Notes: generated by a model not told the origin, from the sequence alone. Positions 50,544-60,254 are shown, counted from the stretch's first letter. The stretch: DNA of 64,000 nucleotides from Paenibacillus daejeonensis DSM 15491 (GCF_000378385.1 NZ_KB899663.1:227417-291416); one strand, 5' to 3'. Numbers and translations are program-made.

Positions 50544-51122
50544 ATGAACATATCCAACGACATGTCTCCCTTTTCCATATATTTCAGTCTCAACAACGGC
50601 CTCTCGGATACCAAGCCGTCGCTGAAGCGGATGCTGTCGCAGATGCGAGGCATGTATGCCGACGATACAGCCTACGCCAATCAACTGGCGCAAGCTGACT
50701 CCTTGCTGTATGAATTTCATGAGCTCGGCATCCCGGAATCGCCGGGCAACCTGGCTTTTGGCACGAGTATCGTCTATCCGGGCAAAGTGGGCAACGAGTA
50801 TTACATGACCAAGGGGCATTTTCATACCATTCTCGATACGGCAGAGGTGTACTACTGTATTGGCGGGCAGGGGCTAATGCTGATGGAGAGTCCGGAGGGC
50901 GACTGGGCGGCAGAGCCATTCACGCCGGGACGGGCGGTCTATGTACCGGGTCGGTACGCGCACCGCAGTATTAATACAGGCCATGAGCCGCTCATTACCT
51001 TCTACACCTTCCGTGCCGATGCAGGACATGATTATGGAACCATCGAGTCCAAGGGCTTCCGTAACATTGTTATCGAACGGGACGGCCAACCAGCCATCAT
51101 AACGAATCCAAAATGGGCCTAG
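50544..51122 (+). CDS. Cupin-type phosphoglucose isomerase family protein
   Basis: Protein of 192 residues of the archaeal/Firmicute cupin PGI family. The metal-site block is YMTKGHFHTILDTAEVYYCI, with two His and a Glu. The fourth ligand is His in GRYAHRSINTG. The family interconverts aldose and ketose phosphates. The ATG at 50544 lies 11 nt after AAGGAG; the GTG at 50523 overlaps the previous stop. In this operon it may isomerise the phosphorylated substrate. Confidence 0.85.
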   Translation: MNISNDMSPFSIYFSLNNGLSDTKPSLKRMLSQMRGMYADDTAYANQLAQADSLLYEFHELGIPESPGNLAFGTSIVYPGKVGNEYYMTKGHFHTILDTAEVYYCIGGQGLMLMESPEGDWAAEPFTPGRAVYVPGRYAHRSINTGHEPLITFYTFRADAGHDYGTIESKGFRNIVIERDGQPAIITNPKWA

Positions 51123-51135
51123 GAGGCGGTCAACC

Positions 51136-52080
51136 ATGTCAACCATCGTATTGGTGACGCCGAGGTCCTACGGCAAGCACAGCACTGAACCGATTGAGCT
51201 GCTGCGCCAGGCTGGCTGTGAGGTCCGCCTGAACCCGCACGGCCGCATTCTGACTAAGGAAGAGATGAGGGAAGCGATTCAAGGCGTACACGCAATCGTC
51301 GTCGGGGTTGATCCGTTGGATCGGGACGTCCTACAGGCAGCGGAACAGCTGCGGCTCATCGTCAAATATGGCGTCGGCACCGATAACATCGACCTGCAAG
51401 CGGCGGCCGAACGGGGAATTCCCGTCCTGACTACGCCCGGCGCCAATACAGAAGCGGTCGCAGACTATACATTCGGGCTGATGCTGGCCGCCGCCCGCCG
51501 GATCGTCCCGATTGACAGCGGCTGCCGCAGCCTCGATTGGCGCAAGCAGACCACGATCGATGTGAGCGGTCGTACGCTCGGTCTCGTCGGATTGGGCCAG
51601 ATCGGCAAAGCGGTCGTGCGTCGGGCAGGCGGCTTCGGCATGCAAATTATTGCGTTTGACGCCTACCGCGATGAGACCTTCGCAGCACAGCATGCGGTAC
51701 GCTACGCCGATACACTGGATGAGCTGTTGGCACAAGCGGATTTCGTGTCGCTGCATGTACCGCTGACCGGCGACACCCGTCATCTCATTGGCAGGGAGCA
51801 GTTGGGAAGCATGCGCCAGAGCGCGGTCTTGATCAACACTGCACGAGGCGGTCTGATCGATGAGGAGGCACTGCTAGAAGCACTGCAGCAGCAAAAAATT
51901 TGGGGTGCTGGTCTAGACGTGTTCGAACAGGAGCCGCCCGCGCGGCCAGAGCTGCTGACACTCGACAATCTCGTGATCGGCTCGCACTGCGCTGCCTCGA
52001 CAGTACAGGCCATTGATAATATGGGCCATCTGGCGGCCCGTCATATTCTTGATTATTTAAGTGAGGTGAAGCACGGATGA
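51136..52080 (+). CDS. D-isomer 2-hydroxyacid dehydrogenase
   Basis: NAD-dependent dehydrogenase of 314 residues (phosphoglycerate dehydrogenase-like). The cofactor motif is LGLVGLGQIGKAVVRRAG. The catalytic Arg is in INTARGGLIDEEAL, the Glu in DVFEQEPPARP, and the His in IGSHCAAST. It reduces or oxidises a 2-hydroxy acid, for example a sugar-acid product of the pathway. AGGAGG precedes the ATG. Its stop overlaps the next gene by 4 nt. Confidence 0.9.
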   Translation: MSTIVLVTPRSYGKHSTEPIELLRQAGCEVRLNPHGRILTKEEMREAIQGVHAIVVGVDPLDRDVLQAAEQLRLIVKYGVGTDNIDLQAAAERGIPVLTTPGANTEAVADYTFGLMLAAARRIVPIDSGCRSLDWRKQTTIDVSGRTLGLVGLGQIGKAVVRRAGGFGMQIIAFDAYRDETFAAQHAVRYADTLDELLAQADFVSLHVPLTGDTRHLIGREQLGSMRQSAVLINTARGGLIDEEALLEALQQQKIWGAGLDVFEQEPPARPELLTLDNLVIGSHCAASTVQAIDNMGHLAARHILDYLSEVKHG

Positions 52081-52931
52081 AGCTTGGCATACATGCTTAC
52101 GCCTGGTGCTCGCAGTGGAGCAATGAGACGCTAGATTTGATCGACCGGGCCCAGTCGCTGACCTTGGATTTTATTGAACTGCCGCTGATGACACTGGATA
52201 CGTGGGATAGCCGCGCTGTGCGCGAGCGGCTGCTGGCGACCGGGATGGAGGCTGTCACTTCCACCGTCCTGCTGCGCGGGACGGACATCACAAGCCCCGA
52301 TCCTGAGGTGAGGCGGCGCGGGATCGACTATCTCAAAGCCTGTGTGGAGGCGACAGCGGCGATCGGCGCGACCAGCTTCTCAGGCGTGGTGTACGCCGAG
52401 CATGTGAAGCCAGCCAATCGCAGACCAACGGAGCAGGAATGGACGTGGGCGGCTGAGGGACTGCGGGAGGCGGCCCGCCTGGCCGCCGCCCATGGTGTAC
52501 AGATTGGACTGGAGCCCGTGAATCGGTATGAGTCCAATCTGGTTAACACCTGCGAGCAGGCCCTTCAATTGAAGTCGATGATTGACGAGCCCAATATCCG
52601 TATTCATCTGGACACCTACCATATGAACATCGAAGAGAAAAGCTTTGAGGAAGCCACCCTTGCCGCAGGAAGCGACTTGATCCATTACCACCTGTGCGAG
52701 AATGACCGTGGCATCCCTGGCACGGGCTTGGTGGATTGGGATGCGCTGTTCCGCGCACTGGCCCAGTTGGATTATCGCGGGTATGCGGCGCTGGAGTCGT
52801 TCGTTGATGTGACAGACAACATGAACACGTGGGTGTGGCGTCAGCTGGCGCCAAGCGGCGATACGCTGGTTGAGGAAGGCGTGGCCTTCATTCGCGGCAT
52901 GATGAAGAAGCACGGGCTGGGAGCTCGATGA
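52077..52931 (+). CDS. Sugar phosphate isomerase/epimerase (D-tagatose 3-epimerase-like)
   Basis: TIM-barrel protein of 284 residues of the xylose isomerase-like/DTE family. The metal and catalytic residues are visible: Glu in GLEPVNRYESN, Asp and His in IHLDTYHMNIEE, His in LIHYHLCEN, and Glu in AALESFV. It would epimerise a ketose at C3. Translation is coupled to the previous gene (ATGA). The presence of both this enzyme and a FucI-like isomerase argues for a rare sugar as substrate. Confidence 0.88.
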   Translation: MKLGIHAYAWCSQWSNETLDLIDRAQSLTLDFIELPLMTLDTWDSRAVRERLLATGMEAVTSTVLLRGTDITSPDPEVRRRGIDYLKACVEATAAIGATSFSGVVYAEHVKPANRRPTEQEWTWAAEGLREAARLAAAHGVQIGLEPVNRYESNLVNTCEQALQLKSMIDEPNIRIHLDTYHMNIEEKSFEEATLAAGSDLIHYHLCENDRGIPGTGLVDWDALFRALAQLDYRGYAALESFVDVTDNMNTWVWRQLAPSGDTLVEEGVAFIRGMMKKHGLGAR

Positions 52932-52945
52932 AGGGGGAGAAATAA

Positions 52946-54760
52946 GTGAGCAATCTGACAAACGGTGCAGATAGGATAGAGGAGCGAAGATATGCCGGCG
53001 GCTTCCCGAAGGTAGGGATTCGGCCGATCATTGATCGGCGCAAGCTGGTCAAGGCGGCACTGCGGGAGATGACGATGGAGCTGGCTCACCGGGCGGCCCA
53101 GGTCATTACGGAACATCTTCGCTATCCTGATGGCTCACCTGTCGAGTGTCTCGTGTACGACATCTGTATCTCGGGCATGCAGGAGGCGGCGGAGTGCGCG
53201 GATCGATTTGCAAGGGAGGGGGTAGGCGCAATCGTTACAGTAGCGGCAGGCTGGTGCTATCCGCTGGAGACGATGGAGGTCGACAGCCGGCTGCCGCACG
53301 CCATCTGGGGCTTCAATGGCACCGAGCGGCCGGGAGCGGTCTATCTGGCAGCCCTTCATGCGGCCCATAACCAGAAGGGGCTGCCTGCCTTCAAAATCTA
53401 TGGCCGCCATGTCCAGGATCTTGAGGAGCGTGAGATGCCGGAGGATGTCAGCGAGAAGCTGCTGCGCTTCACAAGGGCGGCCCTGGCGGCGGCGCTGCTG
53501 CGCGGACGTACCTATCTGTCCATCGGCTCGGTGTCGATGGGGATCGCAGGCTGCATCGTTGACGAGGCATTTTTCCAGCGCTATCTCGGGATGAAGAATG
53601 CCTACGTGGATATGACCGAGGTGTCCAGACGGCTGGAGCGCGGCATCTATGATCAGGAAGAATATGAGCGGGCACTTGCCTGGGTGCAGGCCAACTGCAG
53701 GGAAGGGGCAGATCCTAATCCTCAGGAGGTACAGATCGAAGCGGAGCAGAAAGCCCGCAATTGGGAGACCGTGGTACAGATGACGCTGATTGTCCGCGAT
53801 CTGATGATTGGCAATCCGAAGCTGGCCGAGCTGGGCTATGAAGAGGAAGCGTACGGCTATCGTGCAATCGCCGCAGGCTTCCAGGGCCAACGCGAATGGA
53901 CGGATCACAGGCCGAGCGCGGATTTTCTGGAGGCCGTATTGAACAGCTCCTTTGACTGGAATGGGCGGCGTGCGCCGTACATTGTAGCAACAGAGAATGA
54001 TAACCTGAACGCCGTGACGATGCTGTTCAGCCATTATCTGACGCATACGGCACAAATCTTCGCAGACGTCCGGACGTACTGGAGCCCGGAAGCGGTGGAG
54101 CGAGTAAGCGGGCATCGGCTGGAAGGCCCTGCTGCTGGCGGTATCCTGCATCTGATTAACTCCGGTCCGGCTGCCTTGGACGGAACGGGCGAGCAGCAGC
54201 GAGACGGCCAGCCGGTGTTGAAGCCGCATTGGGAAATCTCCGACAGTGAGGTGCAGCGCTGCCTGGACGCCGTCTCATGGCGGCCAACGTATATGGACCA
54301 GTTCGCAGGCGGGGGCTACTCTACCGATTACCTCACCCGCGGCGGCATGCCGGTAACGATCTCGCGGATCAACCTTGTGGACGGTCTCGGGCCGGTGCTG
54401 CAGCTGGCAGAGGGGTATACGGTGGAGCTGCCCGGGGACGTCCATGATCGGCTTGATCTGCGCACGACCCCGACCTGGCCGACCACGTGGTTTGCGCCAC
54501 GCCTCATTCCGGGCGATCCGGTATTCGACGAGGTGTACACTGTTATGGAAACCTGGGGCTCCAATCACTGCGCGATCAGCTACGGCCATATCGGAGCGGA
54601 CCTGATCACGCTGGCGAGTATTCTGCGTATTCCGGTAAACATGCACAATGTGGGCAGTAAGCAACTCCTGCGGCCAAGCGCTTGGACAGCCTTCGGTACC
54701 AAGGACCCCGAGGGCGCCGATTACCGGGCGTGCGCGATCTATGGACCGCTGTATGGCTAA
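52946..54760 (+). CDS. L-fucose isomerase family protein
   Basis: Protein of 604 residues, close to the ~590 of FucI. The N-terminal region ([20 protein letters not shown]) and the central block [20 protein letters not shown], followed by [17 protein letters not shown], match the FucI family. [13 protein letters not shown] and the C-terminal [13 protein letters not shown] are also family-like. These enzymes use manganese to interconvert aldoses and ketoses. No fuculose aldolase or fucose transporter is present, so L-fucose itself is not assured. GGGGGAGAAA precedes the GTG at 52946. Confidence 0.88.
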   Translation: MSNLTNGADRIEERRYAGGFPKVGIRPIIDRRKLVKAALREMTMELAHRAAQVITEHLRYPDGSPVECLVYDICISGMQEAAECADRFAREGVGAIVTVAAGWCYPLETMEVDSRLPHAIWGFNGTERPGAVYLAALHAAHNQKGLPAFKIYGRHVQDLEEREMPEDVSEKLLRFTRAALAAALLRGRTYLSIGSVSMGIAGCIVDEAFFQRYLGMKNAYVDMTEVSRRLERGIYDQEEYERALAWVQANCREGADPNPQEVQIEAEQKARNWETVVQMTLIVRDLMIGNPKLAELGYEEEAYGYRAIAAGFQGQREWTDHRPSADFLEAVLNSSFDWNGRRAPYIVATENDNLNAVTMLFSHYLTHTAQIFADVRTYWSPEAVERVSGHRLEGPAAGGILHLINSGPAALDGTGEQQRDGQPVLKPHWEISDSEVQRCLDAVSWRPTYMDQFAGGGYSTDYLTRGGMPVTISRINLVDGLGPVLQLAEGYTVELPGDVHDRLDLRTTPTWPTTWFAPRLIPGDPVFDEVYTVMETWGSNHCAISYGHIGADLITLASILRIPVNMHNVGSKQLLRPSAWTAFGTKDPEGADYRACAIYGPLYG

Positions 54761-55760
54761 GTCATCCTTGCCAGCCGAGACGGCCTTGACGACATTCATC
54801 CGCACTGTCGGCGGCGACATCACGCCAGCCGAGCTCGGATTCTGCCACAGCCATGAGCATCTCTTCCTGGCGGACGGCGCGCCTCGGCGCTTGAACCCGG
54901 ACCTGTGGTTCGACGAATATGGCAAGAGTCTACAGGAGCTGAGCGACTACAAAGCGATTGGCGGCTCGGCGATTGTTGATGCCCAGCCGCTTGGCTGCGG
55001 GCGTATGGAGCGGGAGCTGGTCGCCGTCTCCCAAGCTGCGGGCGTCCACGTCATTGCCTCGACGGGGTTTCACAAGCTGGCGATGTATTCTCCGCAACAT
55101 TGGATCCATCGGGCCAGCGAGGAGGAGTTATCCAGCCTCTTCATCTCCGAGCTGACGGCTGGTATGTATACAGGCACTGACCAGGGGGCCGAGCTGCCCC
55201 TGGATGGTCAAATCAGCGCCCGCGCCGGGCAGATCAAGACGGCGGTCGACGACGAGCGGATGGCCGATCCGAACAAGCGCTGGTTCGCTGCCGCTGCCCG
55301 GGCGTCATTGGCGACCGGTGCCCCCATCATGTGCCATACGGAGTCACTGGCGCAGGCGCGCTGGATGGCCGCCTATTATCGGGCGTGCGGGGTGCCGGCA
55401 GAGCGGGTCATCCTCTGCCATCTCGACCGGAGGCTGGAGCAGCGGGAGGCGCATCTGGCACTGGTGAGCGAAGGCTTCTACCTGGAGTATGATACAATCG
55501 GGCGGTTCAAGTATCATAGCGATGAGGCCGAGGCGACATGGATCGCCGCCATGCTGGCGGAGGGTGCGGCGTCCCGGTTGCTGCTCGGCCTGGATACGAC
55601 CCGGGCCCGGCTGCGCGCATACGGCGGTGAGATCGGTCTCTGCCATCTCCGCGAGCGGTTCCTGCCGCTGCTGGCGGCTGCTGGGGCAACGGCGGATCAG
55701 CTGCTGCGACTCATGGAGCTGAATCCCGCGCAAGCCTTTGCATGGAGAACTTCGCGCTGA
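54753..55760 (+). CDS. Phosphotriesterase-family hydrolase (PHP/lactonase-like)
   Basis: Amidohydrolase-superfamily protein of 335 residues. The HxH metal motif is [10 protein letters not shown]. Further metal-site residues are in [17 protein letters not shown] and [11 protein letters not shown]. Family members hydrolyse lactones, phosphotriesters or phosphodiesters. In a sugar operon with dehydrogenases, a lactonase is the likeliest role. The ATG at 54753 overlaps the previous gene by 8 nt and has no good site of its own, so it is translationally coupled. ATG 54741 is an alternative. It is the last gene of the operon. Confidence 0.85.
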   Translation: MAKSSLPAETALTTFIRTVGGDITPAELGFCHSHEHLFLADGAPRRLNPDLWFDEYGKSLQELSDYKAIGGSAIVDAQPLGCGRMERELVAVSQAAGVHVIASTGFHKLAMYSPQHWIHRASEEELSSLFISELTAGMYTGTDQGAELPLDGQISARAGQIKTAVDDERMADPNKRWFAAAARASLATGAPIMCHTESLAQARWMAAYYRACGVPAERVILCHLDRRLEQREAHLALVSEGFYLEYDTIGRFKYHSDEAEATWIAAMLAEGAASRLLLGLDTTRARLRAYGGEIGLCHLRERFLPLLAAAGATADQLLRLMELNPAQAFAWRTSR

Positions 55761-55794
55761 ACACAAGCTAACATTCAAGTGAGGAGGCTGCTTG

Positions 55795-56197
55795 TAGGCT
55801 GCAAGGCAAGAAGTTTACTTGGACCGCTGGGAAGGGTACGTACAGGACGCTGTAAGGCAAGAAAGTTTACTTGGAGCACAGGGAATGGTGCGTGCGGGAC
55901 GCTGTAACGAAAAAAAGTTTACTTGGAGCGCTGGACATGATGCGTACGGGACGCTGTAACGAAAGAAAGTTTATTTGGAACGCTGGAAATGGTGTGACGG
56001 GACGCTGTAACGAAAGAAAGTTTACTTGGAGCGCTGGGAAGGGTGCGTACGGACGCTGTAGCGAAAGAAAGTTTACTTGGAGCGCTGGGAAGGGTGCGTA
56101 CGGGACGCTGTAAGGCAAGAAAGTTTACTTGGAGCGCTGGGAAGGGTGCGTGCGGGCGCTGTAAAGCAAGAAAGTTTACTTGGAGCGCCTGCCGAGT
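55795..56197. repeat. Tandem array C: eight units of 51-52 bp
   Basis: GTTTACTT or its variant begins at 55813, 55865, 55917, 55969, 56020, 56071, 56123 and 56174, steps of 51 or 52 bp. The unit runs GCTGTAACGAAAGAAAG then GTTTACTTGGAGCGCTGG. It resembles array A at 31.2 kb over much of its length. The array fills the 615-bp gap 55761-56376 apart from an AT-rich promoter zone after 56230. Confidence 0.95.
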
Positions 56198-56376
56198 GAT
56201 GGAGCGTCTGGCGCCGACCTTCCTTCCCGCACAGCTCTATAGCTGTCTATTCCTATCTATCCTATAGGAAAATGCTTATTATACATCAGACTATCATAAA
56301 AGTCAATAAAAACATTGAGTTTTGGGACAAGCTGTAGTATCCTGAGGAAGACTTAAATTTGGGAGGAGATGGAATC

Positions 56377-56610
56377 ATGGAAAAGGACATGAACATGATG
56401 ATGAACATGAACATGATGATGATGATGAACATGTGTATGGAGGAAATGATGTGCAAGATGAACTCCATGCAGATGATGATGGATTGTATGAAGTCCATGA
56501 ATATGGAAGGTATGGACATGGAGATGATGATGTCCAAAATGCAGGAGTGCGACGAGAAGATGACGATGATGATGAATATGATGAGTGAGATGAAACAAAC
56601 TTCGATGTAA
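56377..56610 (+). CDS. Methionine-rich small protein
   Basis: Protein of 77 residues, 37 of them Met (48 percent), with 4 Cys (20, 26, 37, 58) and many Asn, Asp, Glu and Lys but almost no aromatic residues. It has no signal peptide. Met-rich stretches such as MNMNMMMMMNMCMEEMMCKM could bind copper or other soft metals through thioethers, or serve as an oxidant sink. The ATG follows a strong GGAGGAGA site, the gene has a clear terminator, and a weak promoter (TTGAGT at 56315, 17 nt, TATCCT) is upstream, so it looks real. The family is not recognised. Confidence 0.75.
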   Translation: MEKDMNMMMNMNMMMMMNMCMEEMMCKMNSMQMMMDCMKSMNMEGMDMEMMMSKMQECDEKMTMMMNMMSEMKQTSM

Positions 56611-56664
56611 TCGATGCTGCGTGATTCGTTCTTATTCTGCCGGGCGATTCGGCAGGCGTATTCA

Positions 56665-56700
56665 TCAGGCGGAGCAGACCACTGCATGCCTGATTTTTTT
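56665..56700 (+). terminator. Terminator after the methionine-rich gene
   Basis: TCAGGC and GCCTGA enclose GCAG-ACCA-CTGC, and T8 follows. It supports a short transcript for the gene at 56377. Confidence 0.85.
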
Positions 56701-56752
56701 ATGCGCATTTTCCCCGATTGGTGAGTTTCCCCAAACTGTGTGTTTCTACACA

Positions 56753-57079
56753 TTAACCTTTCCGCAAGGCCAAGCCGATTTTGACCCGCTCGGATTTCAA
56801 TTCCAGAATCTGCTCCAACAAACGTTGTTTCAAATCCTCATGACTGGTATGAACTTGCTTGTACAAGGCCAGCATCTTGCGGTTGATTTCGTCAAAGGAG
56901 CGCCAAAGCTGCTCACGAGTGGCGAGGTGAACTTCTTCCTTCACATGTGATTCCCGATCCTGCAGTTTGGCCAGCAATTCGTTGTACCAGGCTTGATCAC
57001 CGATCTGGCTTGCATAGTTGAGCAGATCCAGATAATCATCCGTCCAGTTGCGTGCAATTGTGGTGTGGTGTGAAATCAT
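56753..57079 (-). CDS. Small helical protein of unknown function
   Basis: Protein of 108 residues, all helical by composition, with charged heptad-like stretches (YNELLAKLQDRESHVKEEVH, DLKQRLLEQILELKSERV). No domain was recognised. GAGAGGAA precedes the ATG. It is a single gene, convergent with the methionine-rich gene and divergent from the YesN regulator at 57209. A cytoplasmic coiled-coil protein is likely. Confidence 0.7.
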   Translation of the reverse strand: MISHHTTIARNWTDDYLDLLNYASQIGDQAWYNELLAKLQDRESHVKEEVHLATREQLWRSFDEINRKMLALYKQVHTSHEDLKQRLLEQILELKSERVKIGLALRKG

Positions 57080-57208
57080 ATCCGTAATCTTCCTCTCTGC
57101 AAGTGTTATACCTAGTATTATACTCGGATTAGTGTATGATGGAACCCTTTTTCAAAAAAAATTGATTTTGGTACAATTATAGAAACGCTGATCGAGGGAG
57201 GAATTCGC

Positions 57209-58864
57209 CTGTACAAGCTGCTGGTGGTGGATGATGAGCATTATCACGTAGATGGACTGACGGAGCTGCTGCGGGCCCGGGAGCATGACCGTCTGGAGAT
57301 ATATGGTGCCTATTCGGCACAAGAGGCTATCGCTTGGATGGAAGGCATGAAGATCGATATTGTCATGTCGGACATTGCCATGCCCGGGATGGACGGATTG
57401 GAGCTGCAGCGGCAGATAGCCCGGTTATGGCCGCATTGCCGGGTTATTTTTCTTACGGGCTATACCGACTTCGAATATATTAAGAGCGCGATGAAGCTCG
57501 ATGCCGTCGATTATTTGCTCAAGACGGAGGGAGAGGATACCATCCTCGAAGCGGTCGAGAAAGCAATTGCGAGCCTGGAGCAACAGAGCCGCTCCGGCGA
57601 TGCGCTGCGCCGGGCAGAGCAGCAGCTGCACGCGATGCGGCCGGTGCTGCAGCGCGAATATATGCTCAGCTTGCTGGATCAGACGGCAGACACCTCTATC
57701 GACCGGCTCGCAGCCGGCTTCTCGGAGTGGCAGCTGCCGCTGACGGCGGAACAGCCAGTCCTGCTGCTGTATGGTGAACTCGGTGGATCAGAGATGGGGG
57801 AGGAGGACCTGGCCTCGCGCTCCCTGATGCGCTTTGCCGCCCAGAACATATCGCAAGAAATTCTTGGCCGCGAAGCCCGGGTCTACTGTTGTGCTCTGGA
57901 GCGAGACCGCATGATCTGGTTCATTCAGCCGGAAGATCCGCCAGAGGGCGCTGCTGCCGAAGCGGCTGTCTGGGAGAGGCTGATCCGCCTGGTCCATGGC
58001 AGTCTCGAGACCGTGCAGTCGACCTGCCGTCAGCTGCTCAAGCGATCGCTGCGCATGGCTTCGGATCAGGAAGCCGTTCCTTGGCCGCGTGTAAGCGAGC
58101 GCTTCGAGCATCTGAAGCTGCAATACAGCCGCGGACGGAGCAGCTTGGGGGAGGACCTGCTGATGGTGGCCGAGCGGCAGCCGGATATTCCCAACGCAGA
58201 GCAACTGAGGCATAGCTGGCGGCGCGAGCTGGATCGGCTCGGCGAGCTGCTGTACAGCGGTGAGACAACGATCTATCTGGCACGCTATTATGATCTAATG
58301 GCCGGCGTCCGGGAAGCATCGGAGCTCTACCCCGCGCTGCGCAAGCTTGTCTATTATGGTCTGGTGCATCTGGTGCTTGGCTTCGTGGATGCGCAGCGGC
58401 TGGAGGAGAAGGCAGCGGAGCGGGAGGATTATGACCGCTTGACGCGTTACGACGCCCATCACTCCTGGGAGGAGGCAACAGTGTATCTCGCCGAGCTGGC
58501 GGAATGGCTGCATTCGGTGCGCGAGGAGAGCCAGCAGAAGCAGGAGGAGCAGCTGATCGCGACCATTCATGCGTATGTACAGCAGCATCTGGATGGGGAT
58601 CTGTCACTGGTCCGGCTTGGCGAGGTGGTGTCGCTCAGCCCGGTATACCTATCCCGGGTGTACAAGCAGCTCACTGGTCACAACCTGACCGAGCATATTC
58701 TGGAGATGAAGCTGGAGCGGGCCAAGCAGCTGTTGTCCGGCTCGGAGCAGCTGATTCAGGATATTACGCGAGAGGTCGGCTTCGAGTCGCCGGCGTATTT
58801 TACCCGCTTCTTCCGCAAATACACCGGCATTTCCCCACAGCAGTATCGGGATAGCTGGAAGTAG
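57209..58864 (+). CDS. YesN-type response regulator with AraC domain, apparent CTG start
   Basis: Two-component regulator of about 551 residues. The receiver is YKLLVVDDEHYHVDGLTELL with phosphorylation Asp in IVMSDIAMPGMDG and Lys in YLLKTEGED. The AraC double helix-turn-helix is at the end (VRLGEVVSLSPVYLSRVYKQ, VGFESPAYFTRFFRKYTGIS). The full first strand needs a start at CTG 57209, 7 nt after GAGGGAGGA. The next candidate, GTG 57224, would remove part of the strand and lacks a site. No partner kinase is adjacent, so it is an orphan or works with a distant YesM. Confidence 0.85.
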   Translation: MYKLLVVDDEHYHVDGLTELLRAREHDRLEIYGAYSAQEAIAWMEGMKIDIVMSDIAMPGMDGLELQRQIARLWPHCRVIFLTGYTDFEYIKSAMKLDAVDYLLKTEGEDTILEAVEKAIASLEQQSRSGDALRRAEQQLHAMRPVLQREYMLSLLDQTADTSIDRLAAGFSEWQLPLTAEQPVLLLYGELGGSEMGEEDLASRSLMRFAAQNISQEILGREARVYCCALERDRMIWFIQPEDPPEGAAAEAAVWERLIRLVHGSLETVQSTCRQLLKRSLRMASDQEAVPWPRVSERFEHLKLQYSRGRSSLGEDLLMVAERQPDIPNAEQLRHSWRRELDRLGELLYSGETTIYLARYYDLMAGVREASELYPALRKLVYYGLVHLVLGFVDAQRLEEKAAEREDYDRLTRYDAHHSWEEATVYLAELAEWLHSVREESQQKQEEQLIATIHAYVQQHLDGDLSLVRLGEVVSLSPVYLSRVYKQLTGHNLTEHILEMKLERAKQLLSGSEQLIQDITREVGFESPAYFTRFFRKYTGISPQQYRDSWK

Positions 58865-58873
58865 ACCGCTGAA

Positions 58874-60073
58874 TCACTGCTTGCTGGGATCATACTCGAA
58901 CCCTGGATAGGTAACAACCGGCCATTTGACCTTGCGCAGCTTGTCGAGCACGTCCGCTCCGATATGCAGATTGCTGCCAACCAGCTCGGACGGGGTCAGC
59001 GCCAGCCACTGGTTGAGCGAGACATCCTGGAAGCGGTCGCTTTTGAACATCTCGAGGAACCAGACGGTCTCTGAACCGGTGTTCTGTACATAATGCCCTT
59101 GCGCAAACGGCACATAACCGACGTCACCTGCCCGGTAATCGAACGTCCGCGCCGAGCCATCGCCGCCGAAGACGGTCATCCGCGCCTGGCCGGTCAGATA
59201 ATATTGCCATTCGTCATTATTGGGATGCCAGTGCAGCTCCCGCATCGCCCCGGGTTGAATCTCGACAAGCGCAGCCGCAATTGTTCGGGAGATCGGGAAG
59301 TTGGTAGAGTCGACGATCCGGACGCTGCCACCTGGTGTTCGCAGAGGCGGCTGCGCCAGCAACCTGTGCGTGAAGCCCAGCGGCACCGATCCATATGGCG
59401 ACTCGACCCGCTGGGTTTCGATCGGACCGGGTATCTTGTCCTGATAGATGTACACCTGCTCGCTCGGTATATCTCGGAAGGCTTCCTGAGGCACGCCAAA
59501 GTTCGCCGAGAGCACCTCTGGCGGTGTATGGGCGAACCAATCGGAGAGCGACAGCGTGTTCAGATCGGAGAAGCTGCCGTCATCGAAGACGAGCAGAAAC
59601 TCACAGCCCTCCTCCAGCCCTTGAATAGAGTGCGGAATACCTGGGGGAAAATACCATAGATCGCCAGGTCCGACATCGGCGATGAAATTGCGCCCGTACT
59701 GGTCCACCGCCGTAATTCTTGCCCGTCCAATCAGCATGTACGCCCATTCCGCTTGCTGGTGCCAATGAAGCTCGCGGACGCCCCCCGGCGTAAGGCTCAT
59801 GTTGACACCGGCGAGCGTTTTTGCGATGGGCAGCTCACGCACGGTAATTTCGCGGGACCAGCCGCCGTGATTGAGCTGCATGTGCGCGTCCGAGAACGAA
59901 TAGCGGAGGTTGGGGATAAGACCTGCATCCGTCTGGGGAGGGACAAGCAGATTAGGGTTTTGGCGGTCGCGCATAATGTCCCGTGGCCCCCGGTCCACGC
60001 CGCCTGCACCATCGCTGCGGATAGGCTGGGGGATCGGGCTGGCGGATTGCGGATTGCGATGGTTGCTATCCAT
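58874..60073 (-). CDS. Oxalate decarboxylase-like bicupin
   Basis: Manganese bicupin of 399 residues. Cupin 1 has [17 protein letters not shown] and GIPHSIQG, and cupin 2 has [18 protein letters not shown] with a later HYVQNTG, so both metal sites are complete. The active-site lid over cupin 1, SENST in OxdC, reads SDLNT here, replacing the key Glu by Asp. Oxalate decarboxylation may be reduced or changed toward oxidase activity. GAGAGGAG precedes the ATG at 60073. It is convergent with the YesN gene, 9 bp apart. Confidence 0.9.
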   Translation of the reverse strand: MDSNHRNPQSASPIPQPIRSDGAGGVDRGPRDIMRDRQNPNLLVPPQTDAGLIPNLRYSFSDAHMQLNHGGWSREITVRELPIAKTLAGVNMSLTPGGVRELHWHQQAEWAYMLIGRARITAVDQYGRNFIADVGPGDLWYFPPGIPHSIQGLEEGCEFLLVFDDGSFSDLNTLSLSDWFAHTPPEVLSANFGVPQEAFRDIPSEQVYIYQDKIPGPIETQRVESPYGSVPLGFTHRLLAQPPLRTPGGSVRIVDSTNFPISRTIAAALVEIQPGAMRELHWHPNNDEWQYYLTGQARMTVFGGDGSARTFDYRAGDVGYVPFAQGHYVQNTGSETVWFLEMFKSDRFQDVSLNQWLALTPSELVGSNLHIGADVLDKLRKVKWPVVTYPGFEYDPSKQ

Positions 60074-60193
60074 TCGATTTGCTCCTCTCTGTACTGTCAC
60101 TTTCAACCATACAACCATACCTATGAAGCGGCGGACTTGACCTATACCCCGTGGGCAGGTAGACAAAAGTCAAGCCGGGTTGAAATTGGATTA

Positions 60194-60223
60194 TTGCCGC
60201 CTTGCCGGAACCCTTCGTATAAT
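60194..60223 (+). promoter_or_regulatory. Promoter of the DUF4038/YesNM operon
   Basis: TTGCCG (60194-60199), 18 nt and TATAAT (60218-60223) lie 31 bp before the DUF4038 gene. Confidence 0.55.
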
Positions 60224-60254
60224 GGAGGCAATCACACGAGAACGGGGGATCCCA

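Noticed and set aside
53135-54229. 364-codon minus-strand open frame
   Set aside because: It is antisense to the FucI-like gene, in a codon-bias shadow frame, without a domain.
55867-56118. 80-residue repeat frames on both strands
   Set aside because: They are by-products of array C (51-52 bp units) with no ribosome site.
56353-56598. 81-residue His-rich minus-strand frame
   Set aside because: It is the complement of the ATG-rich methionine gene (CAT codons). It lacks a ribosome site.
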